DNA of 64,000 bases, from contig NZ_QBKN01000001.1 of the NCBI RefSeq assembly GCF_003054175.1, positions 186,001 through 250,000 on the forward strand, written 5' to 3'. The translations under genes were made by a program, and so were the position numbers. This DNA is from Allosediminivita pacifica. Its GTDB lineage: Bacteria > Pseudomonadota > Alphaproteobacteria > Rhodobacterales > Rhodobacteraceae. This document shows, one piece after another, positions 1 to 8,177 of this stretch. Position 1 is the first letter of the stretch. Each line of letters opens with the position of its first letter. The notes beneath the pieces are model-generated. The model did no database searches. It saw only the letters and a list, made by a program, of their open reading frames with translations, and was not told the DNA's origin.

Positions 1-1101
1 GAGGGCTCGGGCGACATGGACGCGCGCGGCTTTGCCGCCGCCGCCGAGAGCATCGCCGCCAACTTCAGCTATGACGTGGGCGACGACGCGGTCGCGGTCT
101 CGGCGCGTTTCCTTACCGAAACCCGGGACGAGGCCGTCGACCTGCTGCGCCAGTCGCTGGTGGAACCGACCTTCTCGGAGACGGCACTGGAACGCGTGCG
201 CGCGCAGGTGCTCTCCTCGATCCGCTCGGATGTCACCGACCCCGACACGCTCGCGGCAGAAAGCTTCGCCAAGGCGGCCTTTGGCGATCACCCCTACGGC
301 AGCCCCTATATTGGCTCGCTCGAGAGCGTTGCCGCGCTCACCCGCGAGGACATGCAGACCGCGCTCCACAATGCCATCGCGCAGGACCGCGTCTACGTTT
401 CGGCCGCGGGCGACATCACGCCGGAAGAGCTCTCGCAGCTCATGGACGACCTGCTCTCGGACCTGCCCGAGACCGGCGCGCCCATGCCCGAGGACGTGGA
501 CGTGCAGATGCAGGGCGGCGAGACGGTGGTGCCCTTCGACACGCCGCAATCCACCGTCGTTTTCGGCCACGAGGGCATTGCCCGCGACGATCCGGATTTC
601 TTCGCTGCCTACGTGATGAATCACATTCTCGGCGGTGGCGGGTTCGAGGCGCGTCTCATGCAGGAGGTGCGCGAGAAGCGGGGCCTCACCTACGGGGTCT
701 ATTCCTACCTCGTGCCCAAGGATCACGGGCCGGTCTACATGGGCCGCGTCGCCTCGGCCAACGACCGCGTCGGCGAAGCGGTGCAGGTGATCCGCGACGA
801 ATGGGCCCGCATGGCGGAAGAGGGCGTGACGGAAGAGGAACTGGAGCGCGCCAAGACCTATCTCACCGGCGCCTATCCCCTGCGATTCGACAGTAACGCC
901 GCCATCGCGGGGATCCTCGTGGGCATGCAGCTCGACGGCCTCGACCCAGAGTACGTGCTGACCCGCAACGACAAGGTCGAGGCGCTGACGGTGGAAGACA
1001 TCAACCGCGTGGCGAAACGTCTGCTGAAACCCGAAGCCCTGCACTTCGCCATCGTGGGCCAGCCTGAGGGCCTGCAGGAGGTCTCGGCCCCGGGGCAGTG
1101 A
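1..1101 (+). CDS. M16 family (pitrilysin/insulinase-like) peptidase subunit, 5'-truncated
   Basis: The reading frame is open from base 1, so the N-terminus lies outside the window; 366 residues are visible. The sequence has the two-lobed M16 fold: the end of the N-terminal domain, then the C-terminal domain with the family motif REKRGLTYGVYS near bases 668-703, which in M16 proteins supplies the Arg/Tyr pair that contacts substrate. Rhodobacteraceae commonly encode two M16 genes in tandem, one with the zinc motif HxxEH and one without. The part that would carry HxxEH is missing here, so I cannot say which one this is. The visible start (a GLLEEGSGDxDARGFA-type context) resembles the partner that lacks the zinc site; that is inference. 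Probably a periplasmic processing protease component. Confidence 0.85.
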   Translation, partial: EGSGDMDARGFAAAAESIAANFSYDVGDDAVAVSARFLTETRDEAVDLLRQSLVEPTFSETALERVRAQVLSSIRSDVTDPDTLAAESFAKAAFGDHPYGSPYIGSLESVAALTREDMQTALHNAIAQDRVYVSAAGDITPEELSQLMDDLLSDLPETGAPMPEDVDVQMQGGETVVPFDTPQSTVVFGHEGIARDDPDFFAAYVMNHILGGGGFEARLMQEVREKRGLTYGVYSYLVPKDHGPVYMGRVASANDRVGEAVQVIRDEWARMAEEGVTEEELERAKTYLTGAYPLRFDSNAAIAGILVGMQLDGLDPEYVLTRNDKVEALTVEDINRVAKRLLKPEALHFAIVGQPEGLQEVSAPGQ

Positions 1102-1158
1102 CCCGGCCCTGATCCAGCTGCGCGCTACCGCGCGCTTTCATTCCGCCAGACCGGCATG

Positions 1159-1187
1159 ATCGCCCCGTTCCCCGTGGACGGGGCGAT
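1159..1187 (+). terminator. Hairpin downstream of the M16 gene
   Basis: Perfect 10-bp inverted repeat (ATCGCCCCGT at 1159-1168, ACGGGGCGAT at 1178-1187) with a 9-nt loop, 58 bp after the M16 stop codon. It is followed by TTGCTCTTG rather than a clean T-run, so termination is likely but not certain. Confidence 0.55.
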
Positions 1188-1252
1188 TTGCTCTTGTGGG
1201 CATCGAGAGGGAAGGGGGCTCGGGACTCACCGAAACGGAAATCCGTCCCGAA

Positions 1253-1402
1253 GCCATCCCTCGCCCCCCGTGTCTGCCCTGACGCGGCCTGCCGTCCCGT
1301 TCAAGCGCAATCGCCGTATCCCCGCTGCGCGGGGCCCCTCGGGGATTCCGCTTGATCGTGCCGGCCGGCCCCGTTCCTCAGGGCACACGGGCGAGGGACG
1401 GC
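1253..1402. repeat. Long imperfect inverted repeat (about 150 nt) between convergent genes
   Basis: Left arm from 1253 pairs with right arm ending at 1402: GCCATCCCTCGCCC faces GGGCGAGGGACGGC, CCGTGTctGCCCTGA (1268-1282) faces TCAGGGCACACGG (1378-1390), TCAAGCG (1301-1307) faces CGCTTGA (1349-1355), and ATCCCC (1318-1323) faces GGGGAT (1341-1346). It fills most of the 317-bp gap between the convergent M16 and dapA genes. It could be a structured RNA, a terminator region, or the remains of a palindromic mobile element; the sequence does not decide. Confidence 0.6.
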
Positions 1403-1418
1403 TCCGGAACGGAAGGTC

Positions 1419-2294
1419 TCAGTTCAGCAGGCCCGCGTGGCGCAGCCCGTAGTCCACCTTGCCGCGGGTCTCGGCCGTGAGCGGCATCAGCGGCGGGCGC
1501 ACGTCCTCGGCGCAGAGGCCGAGGCGGCTCATGGCGTATTTCGCGCCGCAGAGCCCCGGCTCGGTGAAGATCGCGTGGTGCAGCGGCATCAGCCGGTCCT
1601 GGATCGTCAGCGCCTTGGCGTAGTCGCCGGCAAGGCAGGCCTCCTGCAGTTCGGCGCAGAGCGCCGGGGCCACGTTGGCCGTGACCGAGATGCAGCCGGT
1701 GCCGCCCTGTGCATTGAAGCCATGCGCGGTGGCATCCTCGCCCGAGATCTGGATGAACTCGGGCCCGCAGGTCAGGCGCTGGGCGCAGACACGCGCCAGA
1801 TCGCCCGTGGCATCCTTGACGCCGACGATGCGCGGCAGCTTGGCCAGCTCGCCCATGGTCGAGGGCAGCACGTCCACCGCCGAACGGCCGGGGATGTTGT
1901 AGATGATGATCGGCAGGTTCACCGCGTCGTGGACCATGGTGAAATGCGCGATCAGCCCCGCCTGCGTCGGCTTGTTGTAGTAGGGCACGACCGACAGCGC
2001 CGCGTCCGCGCCCGCCTTCTCGGCGTGCTGGATCAGGCGGATCGCTTCTTGCGTGTTGTTCGACCCGGTCCCGGCGATCACCGGGATGCGGCCCGCGACG
2101 GCCTCGACCACGAAGCTCACCACGTCCTCGTGTTCGCGGTGGCTCAGCGTCGGGCTCTCGCCCGTGGTCCCCACGGGGACAAGCCCGTGGCTACCCTGCG
2201 CGACGTGCCATTCGACAAGACGTTTGAGCGTGTCGTAATCCACCGCGCCGTCCTTGAACGGCGTGACCAGGGCTGGAAGTGATCCCCTAAACAT
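1419..2294 (-). CDS. dapA: 4-hydroxy-tetrahydrodipicolinate synthase
   Basis: Cytosolic TIM-barrel aldolase that condenses pyruvate with aspartate semialdehyde, the first committed step to lysine and diaminopimelate. The 291-residue protein matches the family length. Visible family residues: GTTGE near residues 42-46 (active-site Thr), [10 protein letters not shown] with the catalytic Tyr near 133 and the Arg that binds the substrate carboxylate, and [10 protein letters not shown] with the Schiff-base Lys near 161. The ATG at 2294 is preceded by AAGGAG, so I chose it over a much longer upstream open frame. It is divergent from the lytic transglycosylase gene, both being cell-wall related. Confidence 0.95.
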   Translation of the reverse strand: MFRGSLPALVTPFKDGAVDYDTLKRLVEWHVAQGSHGLVPVGTTGESPTLSHREHEDVVSFVVEAVAGRIPVIAGTGSNNTQEAIRLIQHAEKAGADAALSVVPYYNKPTQAGLIAHFTMVHDAVNLPIIIYNIPGRSAVDVLPSTMGELAKLPRIVGVKDATGDLARVCAQRLTCGPEFIQISGEDATAHGFNAQGGTGCISVTANVAPALCAELQEACLAGDYAKALTIQDRLMPLHHAIFTEPGLCGAKYAMSRLGLCAEDVRPPLMPLTAETRGKVDYGLRHAGLLN

Positions 2295-2426
2295 GACACG
2301 CTCCTTGTGGTTTACCATTATCCGGCGGAAAGAGCCTCCTGCCGCGATTGTGAGTTTGACGGGCGGCCGGAAGCGGCTAGCTTTCCGTGCGCGTCTATTC
2401 CCCTTCAGCAAGGAAATTGCAAGCTC

Positions 2427-4379
2427 ATGGCGCGAGTCGTTGCCGCCCTTCTCTGCCTCGTCTGGACCAGTGTCGCCGCCGCGCAGGACACGGGGCGCGC
2501 GCTGGCCGCCGCCATGGAGGACATGCGCCAGGGCAACTGGGCCGGCGCCATGATCGAGGCGCGCCGCGATGGGCAGGAAGCGCTCGACGTTGTGCTCTGG
2601 CATTTCCTGCGGGCCGGGCGGGGCGAGGCGGCGCAGGTGCAGGACTTCATCGACCGCAACCCCGACTGGCCGGGTATGCCCTACCTGCGCGAGAAGAGCG
2701 AGACCGCCATAGGCTCGGCCGCGCCCGAGGAGGTGCTGGCCTTCTTTGGCGACAGCGATCCCCAGACCGGCGGCGGCGCGCTGACGCTCGCCCGCGCGCA
2801 GGAGGCCATGGGCAACCGCGGCGCGGCCGAGGCCACCGTCGTGATGGCCTGGCGCACGCTGCCGCTCTCGGGCGATGAGCGTCGCCAGATCCAGACCGAG
2901 TGGGGCAGCGTGGTCACCCCGCACAACGTGGCCCGGCTCGACATGGCGCTCTGGCGCGGCTGGCAGGACAACGCCGAGGCGCTGCTGCCCTACGTCCCCG
3001 AGGGCTGGCGTGAACTGGCCGAGGCGCGCATGGCCCTGCGGCAACTCTCTCCCGGCGTCGACGCCCGCATCGAGGACGTGCCCGAGGAACTCGCCGATCA
3101 CGCCGGCCTCGCCTACGAGCGGTTCCTCTGGCGCATGCGCAAGGGCCGTTACGACGACGCGGCCGAGCTGATCCTCGCCCGCTCCGAGACCGGCGAGGGG
3201 CTGGGCGAGCCCTGGGCCTGGGCGCCCCGGCGCGCCGATCTCGCCCGCGATCTGATGCGCGACGGCCGGTATGACGAGGCCTACCGTATCGCCGCCCGCC
3301 ACGGGCTGGTCGAGGGTGCCGACTTCGCCGCGCTGGAATGGCTGGCGGGCTTCATCGCCCTGCGCTTCCGCGACGACGCCGAGGCGGCGCGCGAGCATTT
3401 CATCGCCTTCTCCGGGGCCGTCGATTCGCCGATCTCGGCGGGCCGCGCGGGCTACTGGCTCGGCCGCGCAGAAGAGGCGCTTGGCAACACCGAGGCGGCA
3501 AAGACCGCTTATGCCGAAGGCGCGCGCTGGCAGACCTCCTACTACGGGCTGCTCGCCGCCGAACGCGGCGACCTGCCCATCGACCCCGCCCTGACCGGCG
3601 CCGAGGACTTTCCCGACTGGCGCACAGCCGCGTGGACGCGCTCCACCGTCTACCGCGCCGCGATCCTGCTCATGGCCGCGGGCGAGGACGCGCTGGCCGA
3701 ACGGTTCCTCACGCATCTCGCAGAAAGCCTCGACCGCCAGCAGATCGGCCAGATGGGCGACATGCTGGCCGAGATGGGCCGCCCTCACATCGCCGTGCGC
3801 CTGGGCAAGCGCGCCGCGCAATTCGGGATCGAGATACCCGGCCCCTACTACGCGCTCGACACCCGCGTGACCGGCACCGACTACCCGGTGCCCACCGAAC
3901 TGGTGCTCTCCATCGCGCGCCGCGAATCCGAGTTCGATCCGGGCGTAATCTCGCACGCTGGCGCCCGCGGCTTCATGCAGCTCATGCCGGGCACCGCGCA
4001 GCTTGTCTCGGGCTGGCTCGACCTCGACTACGACGCGGGCCGCCTGCTCAGCGATCCGGCCTACAACGCCCGCCTCGGCGCGGCCTACCTCGCCGATCTC
4101 GCGCAGCGCTTCGACGGCAACGTGGTGATGATGGCGGCGGGCTACAACGCGGGCCCCGGCCGGCCCATCGACTGGATGGAGCGCTACGGCGACCCGCGCC
4201 GGGGCGACATCGACGTGATCGACTGGGTCGAGATGATCCCCTTCGACGAGACCCGCAACTACGTGATGCGCGTCGCCGAAAGCGTCGTGGTCTACCGCGC
4301 GCGCCTCGGCCGCGACCCGCACCCGGTGCCGTTTTCCGAGGAGCTGACCGGCAATACCCTGCGCACGGCGACGGACTAA
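2427..4379 (+). CDS. slt: Soluble lytic murein transglycosylase (Slt70-like)
   Basis: Periplasmic enzyme that cleaves the MurNAc-GlcNAc bond of peptidoglycan with formation of 1,6-anhydro-MurNAc. The 650-residue product begins with a signal peptide ([20 protein letters not shown]). A long alpha-helical repeat (superhelical U/L) region fills residues about 25-470, and the C-terminal SLT domain starts near 490. It shows [10 protein letters not shown] with the catalytic Glu, [13 protein letters not shown], and [11 protein letters not shown]. An upstream in-frame ATG at 2307 would add 40 residues and bury the signal peptide, so 2427, with an AAGGAAA ribosome site nearby, is preferred. Confidence 0.9.
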   Translation: MARVVAALLCLVWTSVAAAQDTGRALAAAMEDMRQGNWAGAMIEARRDGQEALDVVLWHFLRAGRGEAAQVQDFIDRNPDWPGMPYLREKSETAIGSAAPEEVLAFFGDSDPQTGGGALTLARAQEAMGNRGAAEATVVMAWRTLPLSGDERRQIQTEWGSVVTPHNVARLDMALWRGWQDNAEALLPYVPEGWRELAEARMALRQLSPGVDARIEDVPEELADHAGLAYERFLWRMRKGRYDDAAELILARSETGEGLGEPWAWAPRRADLARDLMRDGRYDEAYRIAARHGLVEGADFAALEWLAGFIALRFRDDAEAAREHFIAFSGAVDSPISAGRAGYWLGRAEEALGNTEAAKTAYAEGARWQTSYYGLLAAERGDLPIDPALTGAEDFPDWRTAAWTRSTVYRAAILLMAAGEDALAERFLTHLAESLDRQQIGQMGDMLAEMGRPHIAVRLGKRAAQFGIEIPGPYYALDTRVTGTDYPVPTELVLSIARRESEFDPGVISHAGARGFMQLMPGTAQLVSGWLDLDYDAGRLLSDPAYNARLGAAYLADLAQRFDGNVVMMAAGYNAGPGRPIDWMERYGDPRRGDIDVIDWVEMIPFDETRNYVMRVAESVVVYRARLGRDPHPVPFSEELTGNTLRTATD

Positions 4380-4401
4380 GCCGGCCGCCCGTGTGGCCGG
4401 C
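4380..4401. terminator. Hairpin between convergent slt and phosphoesterase genes
   Basis: Inverted repeat GCCGGCC (4380-4386) and GGCCGGC (4395-4401) directly after the slt stop. There is no T-run, so it is a plausible but weak bidirectional terminator. Confidence 0.4.
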
Positions 4402-4413
4402 CGGGCAGGCGGA

Positions 4414-5340
4414 TCAGAGCGTCAGCGTCCGGTCCTCCTCGACGCCCTCTCCCAGGATCTCGATCCGGTCGTCGAAGACCTCGACCACGGAATAGGCCGT
4501 GGTGTCCGGCGTCTCGACCATGCCCTTGAGGTTCACGAAGTGCTGGTTGCCGATGCGGCCGTAGTTGCCCGCGTGGTTGTGCCCGTTCATGTAGAGCGCG
4601 AAGTTGTCGTAGCTCGTCAGCAGCTCGACCAGCCGTTCGTCATCCCACAGGTTGTGCCGGTTCTTCGGGTAGATCGGGTAGTGCCCCTGGACGATCACCC
4701 GCTCGCCCTTGGCGCGGGCATCCTCCATGCTCGCCTCGATCCAGGCGAACTGCGCCTCAGACAGCGTGCCGTTCCAGCTCTGCGCATTCTCGGCCCCGGC
4801 CTCCTGCAGCTTCGCCAGCCGTTCCTCGGCTTCCGCATAGGCCGCGCTGTCCTTCGCGTTGGCAAAGGTCGAGATGTCGTTGCCGTCGATCACCAGGAAG
4901 CGGTAACCGCCACCGGTGTAGTCGTAATAGGCGCGCTCCAGCCCGGCCACGCGCTCGACCGAGGCAAGGTAGTCCGGCGCGACGGAATAGTCGTGGTTGC
5001 CGAGCACGAAATGCCCCGGCACCTCGAGCTGATCGTAGAGCGGCAGGATATGGTCGAAGCTGCTCCAGTGGCGGTCGATGATGTCGCCAAGCGTGACCAC
5101 GAACTCCAACTCGCGGGTGTTCAACTCGGCGATGGCCTCCTGAACCTTCCACAGCGAATTTGCGTAATAGCGCGTGCCCCGCGGCGGCACCGGCGCGTAT
5201 TGCGGGTCGGCGATCACGCCGAAACGGAAGGCCGGGCCGCCCTCCTGCGCCCGGGCGGCGCCAAAGCCCGCGAAGGGTGTGACAAGCGCCGAACCGGCGG
5301 TGGCGGCGGCGGAAGCAAGCAAAGAGCGTCGCGAAAGCAT
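4414..5340 (-). CDS. Tat-exported metallophosphoesterase, ADPRibase-Mn-like
   Basis: Calcineurin-type dinuclear metal phosphoesterase of 308 residues. The N-terminus ([16 protein letters not shown]...) is a Tat-type signal. Metal-binding motifs in order: ADPQY, GDIIDRH, GNHD, GHYPIY and NGHNHAGN. The spacing and the stretch [16 protein letters not shown] resemble the Mn-dependent ADP-ribose/CDP-alcohol diphosphatase family, so the likely substrate is a nucleoside diphosphate derivative outside the cytoplasm; the exact substrate is inference. It is convergent with slt, with no obvious operon partner. Confidence 0.8.
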   Translation of the reverse strand: MLSRRSLLASAAATAGSALVTPFAGFGAARAQEGGPAFRFGVIADPQYAPVPPRGTRYYANSLWKVQEAIAELNTRELEFVVTLGDIIDRHWSSFDHILPLYDQLEVPGHFVLGNHDYSVAPDYLASVERVAGLERAYYDYTGGGYRFLVIDGNDISTFANAKDSAAYAEAEERLAKLQEAGAENAQSWNGTLSEAQFAWIEASMEDARAKGERVIVQGHYPIYPKNRHNLWDDERLVELLTSYDNFALYMNGHNHAGNYGRIGNQHFVNLKGMVETPDTTAYSVVEVFDDRIEILGEGVEEDRTLTL

Positions 5341-5435
5341 GACGAAACCTCCGGGTGTCGGTCTGGGGATGCCGACAACCTGCCCGCCGCGTGAAACAGG
5401 CCGGTGAAGCCCGTGTTACGCGTGCGTGACGCGGC

Positions 5436-6311
5436 TCAGTGCGCCTGCGCCCTCCGGCGCGTCCGCCACAGGGTGAACAGCCCCGCGCCCACGATGATCG
5501 CAGCCCCGATGGCCACGTTGGCCCGCAGGGTCTCGCCGAAAAGGTAAAGCCCGATCAGGCTGGCGAAGGGCAGCTGTAGATAGGCAAAGGGCTGCACGTC
5601 GCTGGCCTCGGCCTGCTCGTAGGCCTTGATCAGCGTGAAGTGCCCGGCCGATGCCGTCACGCAGAGCACCGCCATCCAGCCCCAGTCGCCCAAGGTCATC
5701 GGCTCCCAGGTCCACATCCCCACCAGCGTGGCGGCCACCGCGCCCACCGTCCCCGTCCAGAAGAACGAGGTCGCCGCGCTGTCCTGCCGCGCCACGTAGC
5801 GCGTGAGCAGCCCGTAAAGCGCGAACATCAGCGCCGCCGCCAGCGGCAGGATCGAGTAGGCTGAGAACACGCCCCCGTCCGGCTGCAGGATGATCAGCAT
5901 GCCGGCAAAGCCCACGCCGATCGCCGACCACCGCCGCCAGCCGACCTTTTCGCCAAGGATCGGCCCCGACAGCGCCGCGATCAGCAGCGGGTAGCAGGCA
6001 AAGACCGCGTGGCTTTCCACGAGGCCAAGGTAGACGAAGCCCAGCACCATGATGTTGACCTCGGCCACCAGCAGCACGCCGCGGAAGGCCTGCACCAGCG
6101 GCTGGCGCGTGGCCGCCGCGCGCCGCAGCCCGCCCGCATGGCGCGCCGCCATGGCGATCACGAAGGCCGCGAAGAACCAGTAGCGGATCATCACCACCAT
6201 CTGCACGTTGTAGGCCTCGGCCAGATGCCGCGAGATGCCGTCCTGCGCGGCGAAGATGGCCGTGGTCAGCACCATCAGCCAGATGCCGAAACGGGTGTTC
6301 TGCGATGTCAT
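5436..6311 (-). CDS. DMT-family (EamA) transporter
   Basis: A 291-residue inner-membrane protein made of two homologous EamA repeats of about five transmembrane helices each, ending in a short basic tail (RTRRRAQAH). The family exports metabolites such as amino acids or amines; nothing here identifies the substrate. Its ATG overlaps the stop of mnmD (ATGA at 6308-6311), so translation is probably coupled. The operon is mnmD then transporter, although a functional link is not evident. Confidence 0.85.
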   Translation of the reverse strand: MTSQNTRFGIWLMVLTTAIFAAQDGISRHLAEAYNVQMVVMIRYWFFAAFVIAMAARHAGGLRRAAATRQPLVQAFRGVLLVAEVNIMVLGFVYLGLVESHAVFACYPLLIAALSGPILGEKVGWRRWSAIGVGFAGMLIILQPDGGVFSAYSILPLAAALMFALYGLLTRYVARQDSAATSFFWTGTVGAVAATLVGMWTWEPMTLGDWGWMAVLCVTASAGHFTLIKAYEQAEASDVQPFAYLQLPFASLIGLYLFGETLRANVAIGAAIIVGAGLFTLWRTRRRAQAH

Positions 6312-6976
6312 GGGGCGGGCTTTCGCGCTTGGGTCATGTGACGCTTCCGGCCATAGCCGGGGGCCCGCGTGATCTCAAGGCCCGCCGCCTCCAGCGCCCG
6401 GCGCACGTGGCCCGCCGCCGTGTAGGTGGCCAGCCGCCCGCCCGGGGCCGTGTGCGCCGCCACCTCGGCCATCAGCGCCTTGCCCCAGAGCTCGGGGTTC
6501 TTCGCGGGCGAGAACCCGTCGAGGAACCACGCATCCGCCGCACCCTCCCACGCGGGCAGCGTCTCGCGCGCGTCGCCCGTGACCATCTCGAACGACAGGT
6601 CGGGCAGGGTGAACCGCGCCTGCCCCCAGAAGGGCGCAAGCTCCTCGGCCAGGTCCGCCAGCTCGGGGAACCCCTCCTGGGCCCGCACCATGTCGGCGGG
6701 GGCCAGTGGGTAGGCCTCGAAGGTGGTGAAATGCAGCCGCCCCCTGGTCCCGCTCTCGCGCCAGAGCGCAAGACAGGCCAGCAGGTTCAGCCCGGTGCCA
6801 AAGCCCAGCTCGGCCACCCGGAACCCGTCCGCGAACCGCCCCGGCAGCCCGCAGCCGTCAAGGAAGACATGGCGCGTCTCGGCAAGACCGTTTTCCAGTG
6901 AATAGAAGGGATCGTCGAAACGGTCCGAGACCGGCACGCGATCGCGCCAGTCGAGGGGGTGCAGAGTGTCGCTCAT
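6308..6976 (-). CDS. mnmD: tRNA (5-methylaminomethyl-2-thiouridine)(34)-methyltransferase MnmD
   Basis: SAM-dependent methyltransferase for the last step of mnm5s2U synthesis at the tRNA wobble position. The 222-residue protein matches the N-terminal half of E. coli MnmC. It opens with DRVPVSDRFDDPFYSLENGLAETRHVFL, typical of the family, then has the SAM loop ELGFGTGLNLL, and later AWFLDGFSPAKNPELWG (DGFxPxxNPxxW), the hallmark. The ATG at 6976 gives a family-sized protein; an upstream in-frame ATG would add about 85 unrelated residues. The matching FAD oxidase gene is divergent, 46 bp away. Confidence 0.9.
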   Translation of the reverse strand: MSDTLHPLDWRDRVPVSDRFDDPFYSLENGLAETRHVFLDGCGLPGRFADGFRVAELGFGTGLNLLACLALWRESGTRGRLHFTTFEAYPLAPADMVRAQEGFPELADLAEELAPFWGQARFTLPDLSFEMVTGDARETLPAWEGAADAWFLDGFSPAKNPELWGKALMAEVAAHTAPGGRLATYTAAGHVRRALEAAGLEITRAPGYGRKRHMTQARKPAP

Positions 6977-7022
6977 GGGGATATGTCCTCGATCGCGTGC
7001 AAACTGGAACGGAGGCGGAGCG

Positions 7023-8069
7023 ATGACAAGCCCGGATATCACCGTGCGCGGGGCAGGGATCTTCGGCCTCGCCTGCGCCTGGGAACTCACCCGCCGCGGC
7101 GCGCGCGTCCGGGTGGTCGACCCGCACGGCGTGGCCGCGGGCAGCAGCGGCGGCGTGGTCGGCGCGCTCGCCCCGCATGTCCCCGAAAACTGGAACCCGA
7201 AAAAGGCCTTCCAGCTCGAAAGCCTGCTCATGGCCGAGGACTTCTGGGCCGAGGTCGCGGAGGCGGGCGGCGGCGCGCCCGGCTACGCCCGCAGCGGCCG
7301 GCTTCAGCCCATCGCGGACGAGGCCGCGCTCGATCTCGCGCAGGCGCGGGCGAACACCGCCGCCGACCTCTGGCAGGGCCGCGCCACGTGGCAGGTCATT
7401 GACGCGCAGGACGCAGGCGCCTTTGCCCCGCATAGCCCCACGGGCAAGCTCATCCACGACACGCTCACCGCCCGCGCCCACCCCCGCAAAGCCTGCGAGG
7501 CGCTGGCGCTCGCGCTCCGCGCCAAAGGCGTCGAGATCACGCCCGAGGCCGCCGAGACCACGCCCACCCTCTGGGCGACCGGCTGGCAGGGGCTTCTGGC
7601 CCTGAACGAGGATCTGGGCCGCAAGGCGGGCGACGGCGTGAAGGGGCAGGCGCTCCTGCTGGGCTTCGCCGCCCCCGAGGCACCGCAGCTCTTCGTCGAC
7701 GGGCTGCACGTGATCCCGCACGCCGACGGCACCGTGGCCGTGGGCTCCACCACGGAAAGCGACTTCACCGACCCCACCGCCACTGACGACCAGTGCGACA
7801 CGTTGCACGCCCGGGCCGTGGCCGCGCTGCCCGCGCTGGCCGATGCGCCGATCCTGCAACGCTGGGCCGGTGTCCGCCCCCGCGCCCGCAGCCGCGCGCC
7901 GCTGCTGGGGCCATGGCCGGGTCGGGACGGCCACTATGTCGCCAACGGCGGCTTCAAGATCGGCTTCGGCATGGCGCCCAAGGTCGCCACGACCATGGCC
8001 GACCTGATCCTTGAAGGCCGCGACACCATCCCCGAAGGCTTCCACACCCAGGCCCTGAAACGCGCCTGA
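7023..8069 (+). CDS. FAD-dependent oxidoreductase, MnmC C-terminal-like
   Basis: DAO/glycine-oxidase-fold flavoprotein of 348 residues: the dinucleotide-binding GAGIFGLACAWELTRRG lies near residues 9-25, followed by the acidic strand end VVDPHG and the C-terminal GHYVANGGFKIGFGMAPKVA. In E. coli this activity (removal of carboxymethyl from cmnm5s2U34 of tRNA) is fused to MnmD. Here the gene is separate and divergent from mnmD with a 46-bp shared promoter region, which supports the tRNA-modification assignment. GGAGGCGGAG directly precedes the ATG at 7023. It could instead act on a free D-amino acid; the context argues against that. Confidence 0.75.
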   Translation: MTSPDITVRGAGIFGLACAWELTRRGARVRVVDPHGVAAGSSGGVVGALAPHVPENWNPKKAFQLESLLMAEDFWAEVAEAGGGAPGYARSGRLQPIADEAALDLAQARANTAADLWQGRATWQVIDAQDAGAFAPHSPTGKLIHDTLTARAHPRKACEALALALRAKGVEITPEAAETTPTLWATGWQGLLALNEDLGRKAGDGVKGQALLLGFAAPEAPQLFVDGLHVIPHADGTVAVGSTTESDFTDPTATDDQCDTLHARAVAALPALADAPILQRWAGVRPRARSRAPLLGPWPGRDGHYVANGGFKIGFGMAPKVATTMADLILEGRDTIPEGFHTQALKRA

Positions 8070-8076
8070 ACCCGGC

Positions 8077-8141
8077 GCTTCTTCTTGGCGAAAATACTCC
8101 GGGGGTGAACTGGCCGCAGGCCAGGAGGGGGCAGAGCCCCC
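8077..8141 (-). repeat. Dispersed intergenic repeat, family 2, copy 1
   Basis: On the minus strand the element reads GGGGGCTCTGCCCCC, then a variable GC-rich part with a GGCCTGCGGCC hairpin, then CCGGAGTATTTTCGCCAAGA and AGAAGC. Three relatives occur at 22689, 52051 and 52195. It sits between convergent gene ends and may act as a terminator. This repeat type is common in Rhodobacteraceae intergenic DNA, from my recollection of the group. Confidence 0.7.
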
Positions 8142-8177
8142 ATCCTTCCTACGAAAGACCTGGCAACCGCCGCCCTC

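Noticed and set aside
2307-2426. Upstream ATG for the lytic transglycosylase
   Set aside because: It would place 40 residues before a clear signal peptide and overlaps the divergent dapA promoter region.
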